DNA of 64,000 nt from Mesorhizobium sp. WSM2240 (GTDB lineage Bacteria; Pseudomonadota; Alphaproteobacteria; Rhizobiales; Rhizobiaceae). Numbering within the stretch: the first letter of the stretch is position 1; each line of letters starts with the position of its first letter. Positions 1 to 8,656 of the stretch are shown here, piece after piece. Where the stretch lies: positions 620,001 to 684,000 of the forward strand of contig NZ_CP159256.1 in the NCBI RefSeq assembly GCF_040438645.1, written 5' to 3'. The notes below the pieces were generated by a model. The model made no database searches. It saw only the letters and a program-made list of their open reading frames with translations, and was not told the origin of the DNA. The translations under genes and the position numbers were made by a program.

Positions 1-1
1 T

Positions 2-811
2 GACTTCGCGCGGGAAGCGGCGAAATCGCTGGCGATGAACGAGGTCGGCGTCGTCAACATCTCGACGCAGTCGCCGATCGCCTTCGACAGCTTCGCCGAA
101 AACCGCACCACCGGCGCGTTCATCCTGATCGATCGCATCACCAATGCGACCGTCGGGGCCGGCATGATCCTGCACCCGCTGCGCCGCGCATCGAATGTGC
201 ATTGGCAGGCGCTCGACGTCGCCAAATCGGCCCGTGCGGATATAAAGCACCAGAAGCCGGCGGTTCTCTGGTTCACCGGGCTTTCGGGCTCGGGCAAGTC
301 GACCATCGCCAATCTGCTCGAGAAGAAGCTGCATGCGAGCGGTCGCCACACCTACATTCTCGACGGCGATAATGTCCGCCACGGTCTTAACCGCGATCTC
401 GGCTTCACCGACGAAGACCGCGTCGAAAACATCCGCCGCGTCGCCGAAGTGGCGCGCCTGATGGTCGATGCCGGCCTGATCGTGCTCGTCTCCTTCATCT
501 CGCCGTTCCGCGCCGAGCGCCGCATGGCGCGCGAGATCGTGGCCGAGGGCGAGTTCGTCGAGGTGTTCGTCGACACGCCGTTCGAGGAATGCGCCGCACG
601 CGACCCGAAAGGGCTCTATGCGAAAGCGCTCAGCGGCGAGATAAAGAACTTCACCGGCCTGGATTCGCCTTACGAACGGCCGGAAAATGCCGACGTGCGA
701 CTAGAAACGATCGGCAAAACGCCGGAAGAGATGGTAGATGCGCTCGAAAGATGGCTCCATGACCGCAATATTGTCCAACGACCTGTTGACGACGAAGGTG
801 GATCCATCTGA
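2..811 (+). CDS. cysNC: Bifunctional sulfate adenylyltransferase subunit 1 / adenylylsulfate kinase (C-terminal part)
   Basis: The reading frame is open to the left edge, so only the end of the protein is present. The first ~60 residues (ending near [20 protein letters not shown]) match the last beta-barrel of CysN, the GTPase subunit of ATP sulfurylase. From about residue 85 an APS kinase (CysC) domain follows: P-loop GLSGSGKS, the [11 protein letters not shown] substrate loop and [13 protein letters not shown]. Known role of the fusion (NodQ-type): it makes APS and then phosphorylates it to PAPS in the cytoplasm. cysQ starts inside its 3' end. cysD and the rest of cysN should lie just outside the window. 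Confidence 0.95.
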   Translation, partial: DFAREAAKSLAMNEVGVVNISTQSPIAFDSFAENRTTGAFILIDRITNATVGAGMILHPLRRASNVHWQALDVAKSARADIKHQKPAVLWFTGLSGSGKSTIANLLEKKLHASGRHTYILDGDNVRHGLNRDLGFTDEDRVENIRRVAEVARLMVDAGLIVLVSFISPFRAERRMAREIVAEGEFVEVFVDTPFEECAARDPKGLYAKALSGEIKNFTGLDSPYERPENADVRLETIGKTPEEMVDALERWLHDRNIVQRPVDDEGGSI

Positions 812-1610
812 CGACGCGGCAGTCCTGGCCCTTTTCGAAGGCTTGGCGCTTTCGGCTGGTCGCGCCATCATGGCGATTTTCGATGCCGCAATCGTCTTTG
901 AGACGAAAGCTGACGCCTCGCCGGTGACCGAGGCGGACCGCGCCGCCGAGCGGGTGATCCTTGAAGGGCTGCGCGAGACGCTGGCCGGCATCGCCTGCGT
1001 GGCGGAAGAGGAAATCGCCGCCGGTGTGGTGCCGGTGCTGGAAGGCGATGCAATCCTGCTGATCGACCCGCTCGACGGGACGAAGGAATTCATCAACCGC
1101 AACAGCGATTTCACCGTCAACATCGCGCTCGTGCGCCGCGGCGTTCCGGAAATCGGCGTGGTCTATGCTCCGGCAAGGGGTGTGTTGTACTCCGGCCGTC
1201 CCGGCGAAGCGACCGAAGTTTCAATTTCGCCGGATTTTTTGCCGGCGGCCCGCCGCAAGATATCGGCTCGCAACGCGACCAAGCCGCTGACGATCGTCGC
1301 AAGCCGGTCCCACCGCACGCCCGAGACCGACGAATTCATCGCCAGGTTCGAGGGTCCGGAGATCATATCGGTGGGCTCGTCGTTGAAATTCTGCCTGCTG
1401 GCGAGCGGAGAGGCCGATCTGTATCCGCGTTTCGGCCGCACCATGGAATGGGATACCGCGGCCGGTGATGCCGTGCTCCGAGCGGCTGGCGGGCGAACCA
1501 CACTCATTGACGGCCGGCTGCTTCGCTATGGCAAACGCGGTCAACGCGACGAGAAGGATTTCGCAAATCCCTGGTTCATAGCAGACACGTCACCGGCTAC
1601 GGCCGATTAG
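759..1610 (+). CDS. cysQ: 3'(2'),5'-bisphosphate nucleotidase CysQ
   Basis: Inositol-monophosphatase-fold enzyme that removes the 3' phosphate from PAP/PAPS, which keeps sulfate assimilation from stalling on its by-product. Visible family features are the metal-binding EEEIAAG segment, the DPLDGTKEF motif and the later WDTAAGDAV motif. The length (283 residues) is normal. The start at MTAILSND gives a 53-nt overlap with cysNC; an ATG 21 nt upstream (738) is also possible. The overlap and the shared pathway make this one operon. Confidence 0.93.
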   Translation: MTAILSNDLLTTKVDPSDDAAVLALFEGLALSAGRAIMAIFDAAIVFETKADASPVTEADRAAERVILEGLRETLAGIACVAEEEIAAGVVPVLEGDAILLIDPLDGTKEFINRNSDFTVNIALVRRGVPEIGVVYAPARGVLYSGRPGEATEVSISPDFLPAARRKISARNATKPLTIVASRSHRTPETDEFIARFEGPEIISVGSSLKFCLLASGEADLYPRFGRTMEWDTAAGDAVLRAAGGRTTLIDGRLLRYGKRGQRDEKDFANPWFIADTSPATAD

Positions 1611-1660
1611 CGTTTACGCTGACTGAGCATCCATGCGTTTCCAGCAGAACAGAACTGACG

Positions 1661-1879
1661 CTAATCTCTCCGGCAAAACATCCTGCTGTAGCAGGATCCG
1701 TTCCGGTTCAAGGATCGAAGCATTCTCAGCGTATGCCGGTCATCCAGCGTGTCGCCCCAGTTTTCCTCTATGCACAGCAACTGCCAGTCATTTCCGAATC
1801 GGGCCTTTGCCAGCTCGAACTCGCGCCGGATGGCCCCCTCGACGGCTTCGTGGAACGGTATGATCGTCGCTTCTGCCAT
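1661..1879 (-). CDS. Small hypothetical protein
   Basis: A 72-residue frame starting MAEATIIPFHEAVEGA, rich in charged residues with an amphipathic first half (RREFELAKARFGNDW). No family is recognised. A short perfect inverted repeat lies 7 nt upstream of the start codon, as expected of a self-regulated small gene, but no clear Shine-Dalgarno sequence is seen. It points toward cysQ, convergent. It may be real or a remnant. Confidence 0.35.
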   Translation of the reverse strand: MAEATIIPFHEAVEGAIRREFELAKARFGNDWQLLCIEENWGDTLDDRHTLRMLRSLNRNGSCYSRMFCRRD

Positions 1880-1885
1880 GACAAA

Positions 1886-1900
1886 CAATGTAACACATTG
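1886..1900. promoter_or_regulatory. Operator-like inverted repeat CAATGT-AAC-ACATTG
   Basis: Perfect 6-bp arms around a 3-bp centre, just upstream of the small minus-strand gene at 1661-1879. The position suits a repressor site. The cognate regulator is unknown. Confidence 0.3.
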
Positions 1901-2253
1901 CAAGAATGGGGCCAATGATCATTGTGCTGCTCAATCGGCTCTTGGGCCAGATCTCTAGACCGGCCAGGCCCATGATGGTGGCGAAGGTCGTTTCGTGCGC
2001 CGGCGCACCCTCCGAGCAGAGCATCGGAGTGTTTTGAGGGATTGTTCTCGTCCCGGGTTCGGTCGAACAGGTACCGTATCGCCCTCAGTCGTGCGGCCCT
2101 GCCGGATCGGCGTGGAGCTCAGCGCGGATCTGGCCAACGTGATCTTGTGGCGGATCCCGGCGAACGCAGAAACTTGGCGGGGCCAAGTCCACCGATCGGC
2201 TGCGCCGCGAATGGGACGACTGGCTGAGACAACCTCAGGCGTGCGCAAACTAT
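1901..2253. other. Stretch with no recognised gene
   Basis: Several frames are open on both strands but none gives a family-like protein or has a convincing start. Nothing identifiable is seen before the Crp-type gene ends at 2254. Confidence 0.4.
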
Positions 2254-2997
2254 TCAGGCACGCGGGATATGCGTCGTTGAACGATCAAAGGCAATCTCGC
2301 CAAGAGCAACAGACTTTAACGCGTCGTGATTGAGGATCTTCAACGAGCCGTGGTCGTATTGGGTCAGATACCGCCGTTCCCATTCTCTCAGGCAGCGATT
2401 CACTTTCGCTCGAGACGCCGGGACCATTGCCGCTAGGTCGGTCTGGGAAACGTGGATGCTCAGAGCTCTATCTACGGTAGCCGTGCTGTGCCGTCTCTCA
2501 GTCAATCTCAAGAGTGTGCTCGCCAATCGAATGGAGAGCGCACTGGCCGCACTATGGATCACTCGCTCTTGCGCGTCGTGCATGGCTTGGCACAAGAACG
2601 GGATCGCCTTTAGTGCGAGATCGGGGTGTTTGTCGAAGACGCTAGTCAGGAACGCTACTTTGATCTGCAACACGTCGCTCTCCGCAACTGAAGCAGCGTT
2701 CATGATACTGCGTCGCGCGGTGAACAATCTAGCGACGTCGAAAGTGTCGCCAGGACCAAGATCCGCAAAGATAAACTCTCGACCATCTGAGAGGGGAACA
2801 CTAAGACGAACTTTGCCGCGAAGTAAGCAGTAAATATAAAGCGATCTGTCGCCAAGGTGAATTAAGCTTCTGTTCTTTGCAATCCTTCGTTGGATGGCTA
2901 CTTTCGCCAATTCATTCAGAACATCTTGCCCAAAATGCCGAAAGAAGGATATTTTTTGAAGCTGCTTTACACGGACGTCAACATCACTATCTGCCAT
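2254..2997 (-). CDS. Crp/Fnr-family transcriptional regulator
   Basis: Cyclic-nucleotide-binding beta-roll in the N-terminal half (HLGDRSLYIYCLLRGKVRLS, then FIFADLGPGDTFD), a dimerisation helix at about 135-165, and a C-terminal winged helix with the recognition segment VSQTDLAAMVPASRAKVNR. The length of 247 residues is typical. There is no N-terminal cysteine cluster, so it is not an oxygen-sensing Fnr proper. It is divergent from the sugar transferase at 3284, and the shared 286-bp intergenic region could be its target; that last point is inference. Confidence 0.9.
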   Translation of the reverse strand: MADSDVDVRVKQLQKISFFRHFGQDVLNELAKVAIQRRIAKNRSLIHLGDRSLYIYCLLRGKVRLSVPLSDGREFIFADLGPGDTFDVARLFTARRSIMNAASVAESDVLQIKVAFLTSVFDKHPDLALKAIPFLCQAMHDAQERVIHSAASALSIRLASTLLRLTERRHSTATVDRALSIHVSQTDLAAMVPASRAKVNRCLREWERRYLTQYDHGSLKILNHDALKSVALGEIAFDRSTTHIPRA

Positions 2998-3130
2998 GGT
3001 ACTGTCCCCTTGATAGGGTAAAGCGCCCCGGTCCCTAAAAGCGTTGCCTTGACTGCCTCTTTGAACGGGTCCGTTTCCGGTCCCGTCTCACGCAATCGCG
3101 CTGAGGCATGAATGTATTAGCACATCAGGA

Positions 3131-3165
3131 TACCACGAAATAATCACTCCAGTGTGCCCGTGGTA
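3131..3165. promoter_or_regulatory. Inverted repeat TACCACG-N21-CGTGGTA between divergent genes
   Basis: Seven-base perfect arms separated by 21 bases, in the intergenic region shared by the Crp-type regulator and the sugar transferase. It could be a two-half-site operator or a leader stem. No consensus is recognised. Confidence 0.25.
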
Positions 3166-3283
3166 ACAGCCGACATGTCCCTGAGACGTTTAAATCTAAA
3201 TCAAATCTGAACGATTGGAAGTAAGCCGTTGGGATAACCCCCCCTCCTTATGGAACGTCGTGTTCCATGACTCGAGGAAGGAG

Positions 3284-4762
3284 ATGGGGTACAAGTCGGG
3301 ATTCATTTTTATGAGGCATGCACCCACCGAGGCGTCGCATGCGGTCTGGAAGCAGAGCGCAGAACCGTTACGGCTTCCTTTGGGAGCAGTTTGCGTGTTT
3401 CTCGCTACTGCTGATTTCCTCCTCGGGCAGACAATAATTCTTACGTCAAGTGAGGTCTATCATAGGCTCCTCGGAGTGAGTCCGCCAAATATTTGGGAGA
3501 CGATCTATCTAAGTGTTACCGCCGGCCTATTGCTTGTCGCATTCATGGCTGCCAAGGGCGCCTACACAGTTAGCGGCATCCTGAACGATCACCTCGGGCT
3601 CAAAACCCTCTTGACCGGATGGCTGTTTGTCTTCTTTTCAATTCTCTGGCTCGTCTTTCTCACGAAGACTTCGTCGACGTTCTCGCGCGGCTCCTTGACG
3701 CTGGCGTTTGCGGTCGGATTCCTAACTCTGCTGCCTGGCCACGCGGTTCTAACGCGTGTGCTGAAACGGCTCCTGGCAGCTGAGAAGCTCGTCTTGCGCA
3801 CAGTTTATCTGTTTTACTCTGGCGTTCCTGGAATGGAACAGGGGATAATCGGCAAGCTCCGGCAACAGGGCATCGCGGTATGCGGCGTTTCCAACATCGA
3901 GAACCGTGATGGCACGCTCGCAGCACGATCGGCGCATGCCGCCGTCAAAGCTGCTCAGGCCGCGTTCCGCAGAAGCCCGTATGGGGCAGTTTATCTCTTT
4001 TGCTCTTGGGACGAGCGGAAGTTGATCGAACGCATCTTGGAGGAAATGTCCCGCCTCCCGCTGCCGATCTATCTTTTCGCCGATGCCTACATTGATAAGA
4101 TTCTGGCCGGTTCCCCGCTGCGCACTGGCTGGCAGCAAGCCTTCGAAGTCCAGCGCGCGCCTTTGAGGCCTGCCGAACGCCTGCTCAAGCGGCTATTCGA
4201 TATTGCTCTTGCATCACTGCTACTGCTGTTCCTGTTTCCGTTGATGGCCCTGGTCGCAGTTGCCATAGCACTCGAGAACGGTCGCCCTGTGCTGTTCCGG
4301 CAGACGCGGCGGGGATTTGGTGGTAAGCCGTTCAATATCTACAAGTTCCGATCGATGACCGTGCAGGAGAACGGTACGGAGATTCGCCAGGTTCAGCGTG
4401 GTGACGCGCGGGTTACCCGGCTTGGCCGAATCTTGCGCCGAGCAAACATCGACGAGCTGCCGCAGTTATTCAATGTGCTTCGGGGGGAGATGTCCCTCGT
4501 TGGGCCGCGGCCTCACGCTGTCGCTCATGACGACACCTATAGTCTACTCATTGCTAGCTATGCTTATCGCTGTCATGTAAAACCCGGTTTAACAGGCTGG
4601 GCTCAGATTAATGGCTTTCGAGGGGAAACCAAGGAGCTCTGGAGGATGGAAAAACGCGTTGAGCATGACCTCTGGTACATAAAGTCCTGGAGCATGCGTC
4701 TCGATCTTAAAATAATTTGGAAAAGTGCTTTACTGCTGTTTTCGGATCGTAATGCCTATTGA
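3284..4762 (+). CDS. Undecaprenyl-phosphate sugar phosphotransferase (polyprenyl glycosylphosphotransferase)
   Basis: Initiating enzyme of exopolysaccharide repeat-unit assembly. It moves a sugar-1-phosphate from a nucleotide sugar onto undecaprenyl phosphate at the inner membrane. The N-terminal half has about four membrane segments and a central CoA-binding-like domain. The C-terminal half (from RLLKRLFDIALASLLLL) is the bacterial sugar-transferase domain with PVLFRQTRRGFGG, YKFRSM, LPQLFNVLRGEMSLVGPRP and the KPGLTGWAQI signature. The start MGYKSG is preceded by GAGGAAGGAG; a TTG at 3215 would add 23 residues. It is the first gene of the local EPS block, followed by an IS. Confidence 0.92.
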   Translation: MGYKSGFIFMRHAPTEASHAVWKQSAEPLRLPLGAVCVFLATADFLLGQTIILTSSEVYHRLLGVSPPNIWETIYLSVTAGLLLVAFMAAKGAYTVSGILNDHLGLKTLLTGWLFVFFSILWLVFLTKTSSTFSRGSLTLAFAVGFLTLLPGHAVLTRVLKRLLAAEKLVLRTVYLFYSGVPGMEQGIIGKLRQQGIAVCGVSNIENRDGTLAARSAHAAVKAAQAAFRRSPYGAVYLFCSWDERKLIERILEEMSRLPLPIYLFADAYIDKILAGSPLRTGWQQAFEVQRAPLRPAERLLKRLFDIALASLLLLFLFPLMALVAVAIALENGRPVLFRQTRRGFGGKPFNIYKFRSMTVQENGTEIRQVQRGDARVTRLGRILRRANIDELPQLFNVLRGEMSLVGPRPHAVAHDDTYSLLIASYAYRCHVKPGLTGWAQINGFRGETKELWRMEKRVEHDLWYIKSWSMRLDLKIIWKSALLLFSDRNAY

Positions 4763-4900
4763 TGTTCAGCAGCTCAGGGCCGGCGGCGCACACCGGAACG
4801 CCAGTGAGTCATCCCGGCCAGGCTGTTACACCTTCGAGCTGCTATCTCCACGCGCCTTTTCCGTCCAGGTCTGGTGGAAAAGAAGGGGGTGATCACACTA

Positions 4901-5733
4901 GGCTCCGGACCCATAAAAGGGGTTCCTCTGACGGCGGGATTGTGATTCAGGGTCTCTGAGGGGGACCCGTCATGAATCGCGACTATTTCTGGCTCAGCGA
5001 TGAGCAGTTTGGGCTGCTTGAACCGCATCTGCCGACCGACACCCGAGGCAAGCCGCGCGTCGAGGATCGCCGCGTGATCAGCGGCATCATCCATGTGGTG
5101 AAGAGCGGCGGACGCTGGGTCGACGCTCCGTCGGTCTGTGGACCGCGCAAGACCCTCTACAACCGGTTCCAGCGCTGGTCGGCCAAGGGCGTTGGAGCGC
5201 CATTTTCCATGCTCTCGCCAACGCAGGCGGGCCTCCGGCCGAGCTTCTCATCGGCTCATCGGCGGTAAGGGCGCATCGCTGTGCGGCCGGCGGCAAAGGG
5301 GGGAGCAAAATCAGGCCATCGGTCGTTCGAGAGGCGGACCACCAAAATCCATGCTCTGACGGATGGATTGTGCCGGCCGGTTGCCTTCTCCTGACCGGCG
5401 GCCAGGTCGCCGACTGCACTGCCGGGGCGCTGCTGATCGAGCAGATGCCGGCGGCGCCAATCCTGCATGCCGACAAAGGCTATGACAGCAATGCCATCCG
5501 GGAGCAGGTTCGCGGACGCGGCGCGTTCGCCAATATCCCGCCCAAGGCGAACCGGAAATGGAAGAACTGCTTCTCGCCCTTCCTCTACAGAGACCGCAAT
5601 GCGTTTGAGCGCATGTTCTGTCGCATCAAGGACTTCCGCCGCATCGCAACCCGCTACGATCGGCTCGCCCGGAACTTCCTCGCCGCCGTCTGCATCGCCG
5701 CAACCGTCAGCTACTGGTTATGAGTCTTGGCCC
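4901..5733 (+). mobile_element. IS5-family (IS427-like) insertion sequence, inactive
   Basis: An 833-bp element inferred from the transposase frames and imperfect ~18-bp terminal inverted repeats: the left end begins GGCTCCGGACCCATAA and the complement of the right end begins GGGCCAAGACTCATAA. It is flanked by TA on both sides (4899-4900 and 5734-5735), fitting the 2-bp target duplication known for this group. It lies between the sugar transferase and the tyrosine-kinase gene. Confidence 0.75.
4972..5723 (+). pseudogene. IS5-family transposase, frameshifted
   Basis: The N-terminal part (MNRDYFWLSDEQFGLLEPHL to RFQRWSAKGV) and the C-terminal part (PAGCLLLTGGQVADC to the end, with HADKGYDSNAIREQ and the ERMFCRIKDFRRIATRYDR signature) are intact but lie in different frames. 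The middle segment around AAGGKGGS and QAIGRSRGG needs further frame changes. The usual IDS motif that supplies the first DDE aspartate reads IGS (near 5251). A natural two-frame IS427 arrangement explains one frame change but not the others, so this copy looks dead. Confidence 0.8.
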
Positions 5734-5862
5734 TAATCGACGGTCCTCCACGACCGAGACAACTTCGATCCAACTCCTTCCGCCCGATCCGGGATGGCCA
5801 CACGGATCGGGCATCTCCTAATGCCCACAACCGGCAGAAAAGTCATAAGACAAGACAACCGT

Positions 5863-7773
5863 CTAGCCCTGATAATATTGGCTATAGCGGCTACTGTAGA
5901 ATTCGGCACTTCCGAATTTTTGGTATCGCTTGATTTTTTTCATATCGACCTTGTTAAGCAAGACGCCGATACATTTGTCTCTCAGAAACAAATTGTTGTC
6001 GACGCTTTCGCGTACGAATTGGCGAGCGGTGCTGCCCCACTCGATAACCAGAACAACGGCGTCAAGGTGCTGGGCAAGCGATCTCGCGTCTGCGACGGGA
6101 GCTATAGGAGGCAAATCAACAACAACGTAGTTGAACTTCGCACCTACATCGAACAGAAACTCGGCCGTACTTTCGATAGACTGCACCGGCCTTGGCAACG
6201 TTTGTTGGTTGCGGTTCGCACCAGGCAGGAAGACCAGAGGCAATGACTGATGGACCAGCAAATCGCCAGGATTAAAGTCTCCAGCCAACATCTCAGCAAA
6301 GCCGCGTTCCCAGCCGCTGGCCAACATAGGTGATAGGCCCGGATTGTGTATATCCGCATCGATCAACATTGTCGTGTGGCGCTGCATTGCAAGCATTATC
6401 GCCAAATTGGAGGAGACCAGCGATTTCCCTTCCCCCGGGAGGCACGAGACGACGCCGATCGTCTTCGTGGTCTTGCCCTGCAGCTCGACATCAACGGCGA
6501 CTTTCACGGTTCGCATCGCCTCGGCGAATTCGGAGCGCCGATTTTGCTCAACCCAGTTGTAGGCACTGTTCGCCACCTCAATGAATGATGGGTTTCCGGC
6601 CGTGCCATCTCGCTTCTCTCGGCGAACCGGTTTCCCCTCGAGCAATGGGATCATGCCAAGTGTCTCTAATCCAAGTTCGTTGCGCACTTGGCTGCTTGTA
6701 CGGAAAAAGCGCTCCCGGTACTCTCGAACTCCGGCCAAGCCCGTACCAACCAAACCGCCGAGCGCCACGCAAATTGCCAAGGTGAGGCTGTTGCTTGGGA
6801 AGCTCGGTGTACCGGGGAGTGGTGCCTGCGAGATAACCCGCGCCTCCGTCAACGCGAGCGACTGGTTCTGCAGGGTCGCTTGGTAGTGCTCCAAAAGCTG
6901 CTGGTATTGTGACTTGAGAGAGGAAGCGTCAAGTTCGAGTTGGCGCAGGGTAGTAACCAGTCTGACGTTGGTCAACGCATTGTCTGAGCGGAATTTGTGA
7001 ACTGCAAGTTCGGCTTCGACCGATCGCTTGCGAACGTCTTCGAGCTCTTCCATCAGCGCACTGCGGGCTCGGGTGATCGCCTCATTTTTGGCTACGAGCT
7101 GGTCAGAAAGGTAAATGTCGGCATACTTGCCGGCAATTTTTTGCGCCATCTCGGGGTTGGGGGACCAAAAATCGATCTGCAGGATGTAAGAATCTCCTAC
7201 CCGGTTTACCACGAGATTCTCAGCGAGAATGCCGAATGCCTGCCGTCGACGATCGGGTCCACCCGGCCCAGCCGATTTGACCGACGGTGCGGTTTCTTCG
7301 GAACTGCTGATCGATGATTGCACGAGCTCAATGACCGATCTTTTGAGACCAACGAGCAATGAATAGGGTGCGGACAGGAAGGACTGATCGGCGGCGAGAC
7401 CCAGGCTATCGACGACCTTTAGCCCGATGCGGTCAGAGCGCAACAGTTCAACCTGGCTTACCATCATCGGGTTGAGCTGCGTGGACGTGCCGTTCTCCAT
7501 TAGCTGCATCACGACGGGTGGCTGGTTCTTGTCGATCAGAATTCTCGTAGTTGACCGGTATAAGGGCACCTCGGCCTGAAGATAGGCGAGCCCCAGCAAA
7601 AGTCCTCCCATTGCGCAGGTAAAGACAAACCTCAGCTGCCGGCGTGCCGCTGCGAGTAGTGTTTCGAAATCAATCGTTTCCGACTGAGGCTCACCGATTA
7701 TGACGGTAGAATCCGGATGCCAGTTATCAGCTTTGCGGAGCATATTCAGACCCCGTGGAATGAGACTGGCCAC
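5863..7773 (-). CDS. Wzc/ExoP-type polysaccharide co-polymerase with bacterial tyrosine kinase domain
   Basis: Controls chain length and export of exopolysaccharide at the inner membrane. Wzz domain with transmembrane segments at about 48-68 and 329-348, separated by a periplasmic coiled-coil stretch (230-315). The cytoplasmic kinase has Walker A SCLPGEGKS at about 443-451, Walker A' MLIDAD at about 469 and Walker B YVVVDLPP near 560. The C-terminus ends in a tyrosine cluster (FYSSRYSQYYQG), the usual autophosphorylation tail. The length (636) is somewhat short of the 720-780 usual for ExoP. It is divergent from the ExoF-like export gene at 8657. An internal ATG at 7743 (MLRKADNW) is an alternative start. 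Confidence 0.93.
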   Translation of the reverse strand: MASLIPRGLNMLRKADNWHPDSTVIIGEPQSETIDFETLLAAARRQLRFVFTCAMGGLLLGLAYLQAEVPLYRSTTRILIDKNQPPVVMQLMENGTSTQLNPMMVSQVELLRSDRIGLKVVDSLGLAADQSFLSAPYSLLVGLKRSVIELVQSSISSSEETAPSVKSAGPGGPDRRRQAFGILAENLVVNRVGDSYILQIDFWSPNPEMAQKIAGKYADIYLSDQLVAKNEAITRARSALMEELEDVRKRSVEAELAVHKFRSDNALTNVRLVTTLRQLELDASSLKSQYQQLLEHYQATLQNQSLALTEARVISQAPLPGTPSFPSNSLTLAICVALGGLVGTGLAGVREYRERFFRTSSQVRNELGLETLGMIPLLEGKPVRREKRDGTAGNPSFIEVANSAYNWVEQNRRSEFAEAMRTVKVAVDVELQGKTTKTIGVVSCLPGEGKSLVSSNLAIMLAMQRHTTMLIDADIHNPGLSPMLASGWERGFAEMLAGDFNPGDLLVHQSLPLVFLPGANRNQQTLPRPVQSIESTAEFLFDVGAKFNYVVVDLPPIAPVADARSLAQHLDAVVLVIEWGSTARQFVRESVDNNLFLRDKCIGVLLNKVDMKKIKRYQKFGSAEFYSSRYSQYYQG

Positions 7774-7976
7774 GCACAGGTAGTGGCAAAATCACCATAT
7801 CACGTTATTAAATTAAAACCTCTGGAAATTCAGAATCGACGCCGGGGCAGCGAGCGGAGTGCATGGGCTCTTTTGCGGCTCATGCCCGGCCATCGCCCCC
7901 ACAGATCCGGACGGGCGGCTTCCTGCACCTCGCTCTTCCCGCGAGTAACCACTGTCATATTCTCCGCCTAACCCCG

Positions 7977-8120
7977 ATGTACGCGTGATGTGTGGAGTGG
8001 ATAGGCGGATGCGTGCCGGCAAGGCCTCGAGCTCCGGCGAGCCCGTGCCGCCGCCTTTTGTGGGCCGGCCATGATAGCCGCAGTGCCCACGCAGGACGGC
8101 GGCGGCCCACTCGTGCTGAT
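7977..8120 (-). pseudogene. Possible group II intron reverse transcriptase/maturase C-terminal remnant
   Basis: The segment NQHEWAAAVLRGHCGYHGRP followed shortly by LSTPHITRTS resembles the maturase/X region and the tail of group II intron-encoded proteins, with the region between shortened. Further along the same strand (about 7905-7870) a GC-rich stretch containing CGTCCGGATCTGTG resembles conserved intron RNA sequence near the reading frame. No intact intron can be drawn. Confidence 0.4.
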
Positions 8121-8250
8121 TGGTCCGCGGCGCTTGCATGAACCGTCAGCCCTCCAGGGCCCCAACGGCTTGAGCTTGCGAGCCAGGCGTTTCCCCCCGT
8201 CTAGTGCATCGCCATGAGCCAGCCATCTCAGGTCCGCCCGCGGTAGCGGG

Positions 8251-8471
8251 TTAAGCGGTGATCCCCCCGCGCCGGACTGTATCGCAGGTCGAATGCTCAC
8301 CGGGAACGAGGGCGAGATAACCTATGAACTGAGGCTGGTTCTCGAGCCGCGGGACGTCACCGATCCGGTGACGAAGGTCGCTGCGTTCAGATCGACACCA
8401 CGCAACGCCTGTAGCGCCCACCATCGACGCCAGCGACGCGACGAGGCCGGAACGAACTCTTCGAGGATGTT
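8251..8471 (-). pseudogene. IS110-family transposase remnant
   Basis: Two frames together give the conserved C-terminal transposase domain: ALQALRGVDLNAATFV (about 8417-8370), then IGDVPRLENQPQFIGYLALV and PGEHSTCDTVRRGGIT (about 8370-8251). In the family these are contiguous, so at least one frameshift is present. The N-terminal DEDD domain and the true C-terminus are missing. Confidence 0.65.
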
Positions 8472-8656
8472 GACTGCCACCCATCGCACACTGCTTCTTC
8501 CGGCCCAAGGCGGAAGAAGCAGCGAGCCCATTCAGGTACACCACGGTGCAGAGCACGCCCAATCGTCGGCTATGTTGCTATCGCATCGCGGCGCAAATTT
8601 GCCTCAAAGGAAGGTTTTTATCGGCTTCAGACTTAAGCATCGTGGGGGAATCGGGA

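Larger units (their letters stand above)
7774..8656. other. Intergenic region between divergent EPS genes, filled with mobile-element relics
   Basis: No intact gene. It contains the IS110-like and group II intron-like remnants listed separately, and must hold the promoters of the kinase and export genes near its two ends. Confidence 0.6.

Noticed and set aside
1955..2250. Possible transposase or integrase relic
   Set aside because: Open frames exist, but no segment could be matched to a known family with any confidence.
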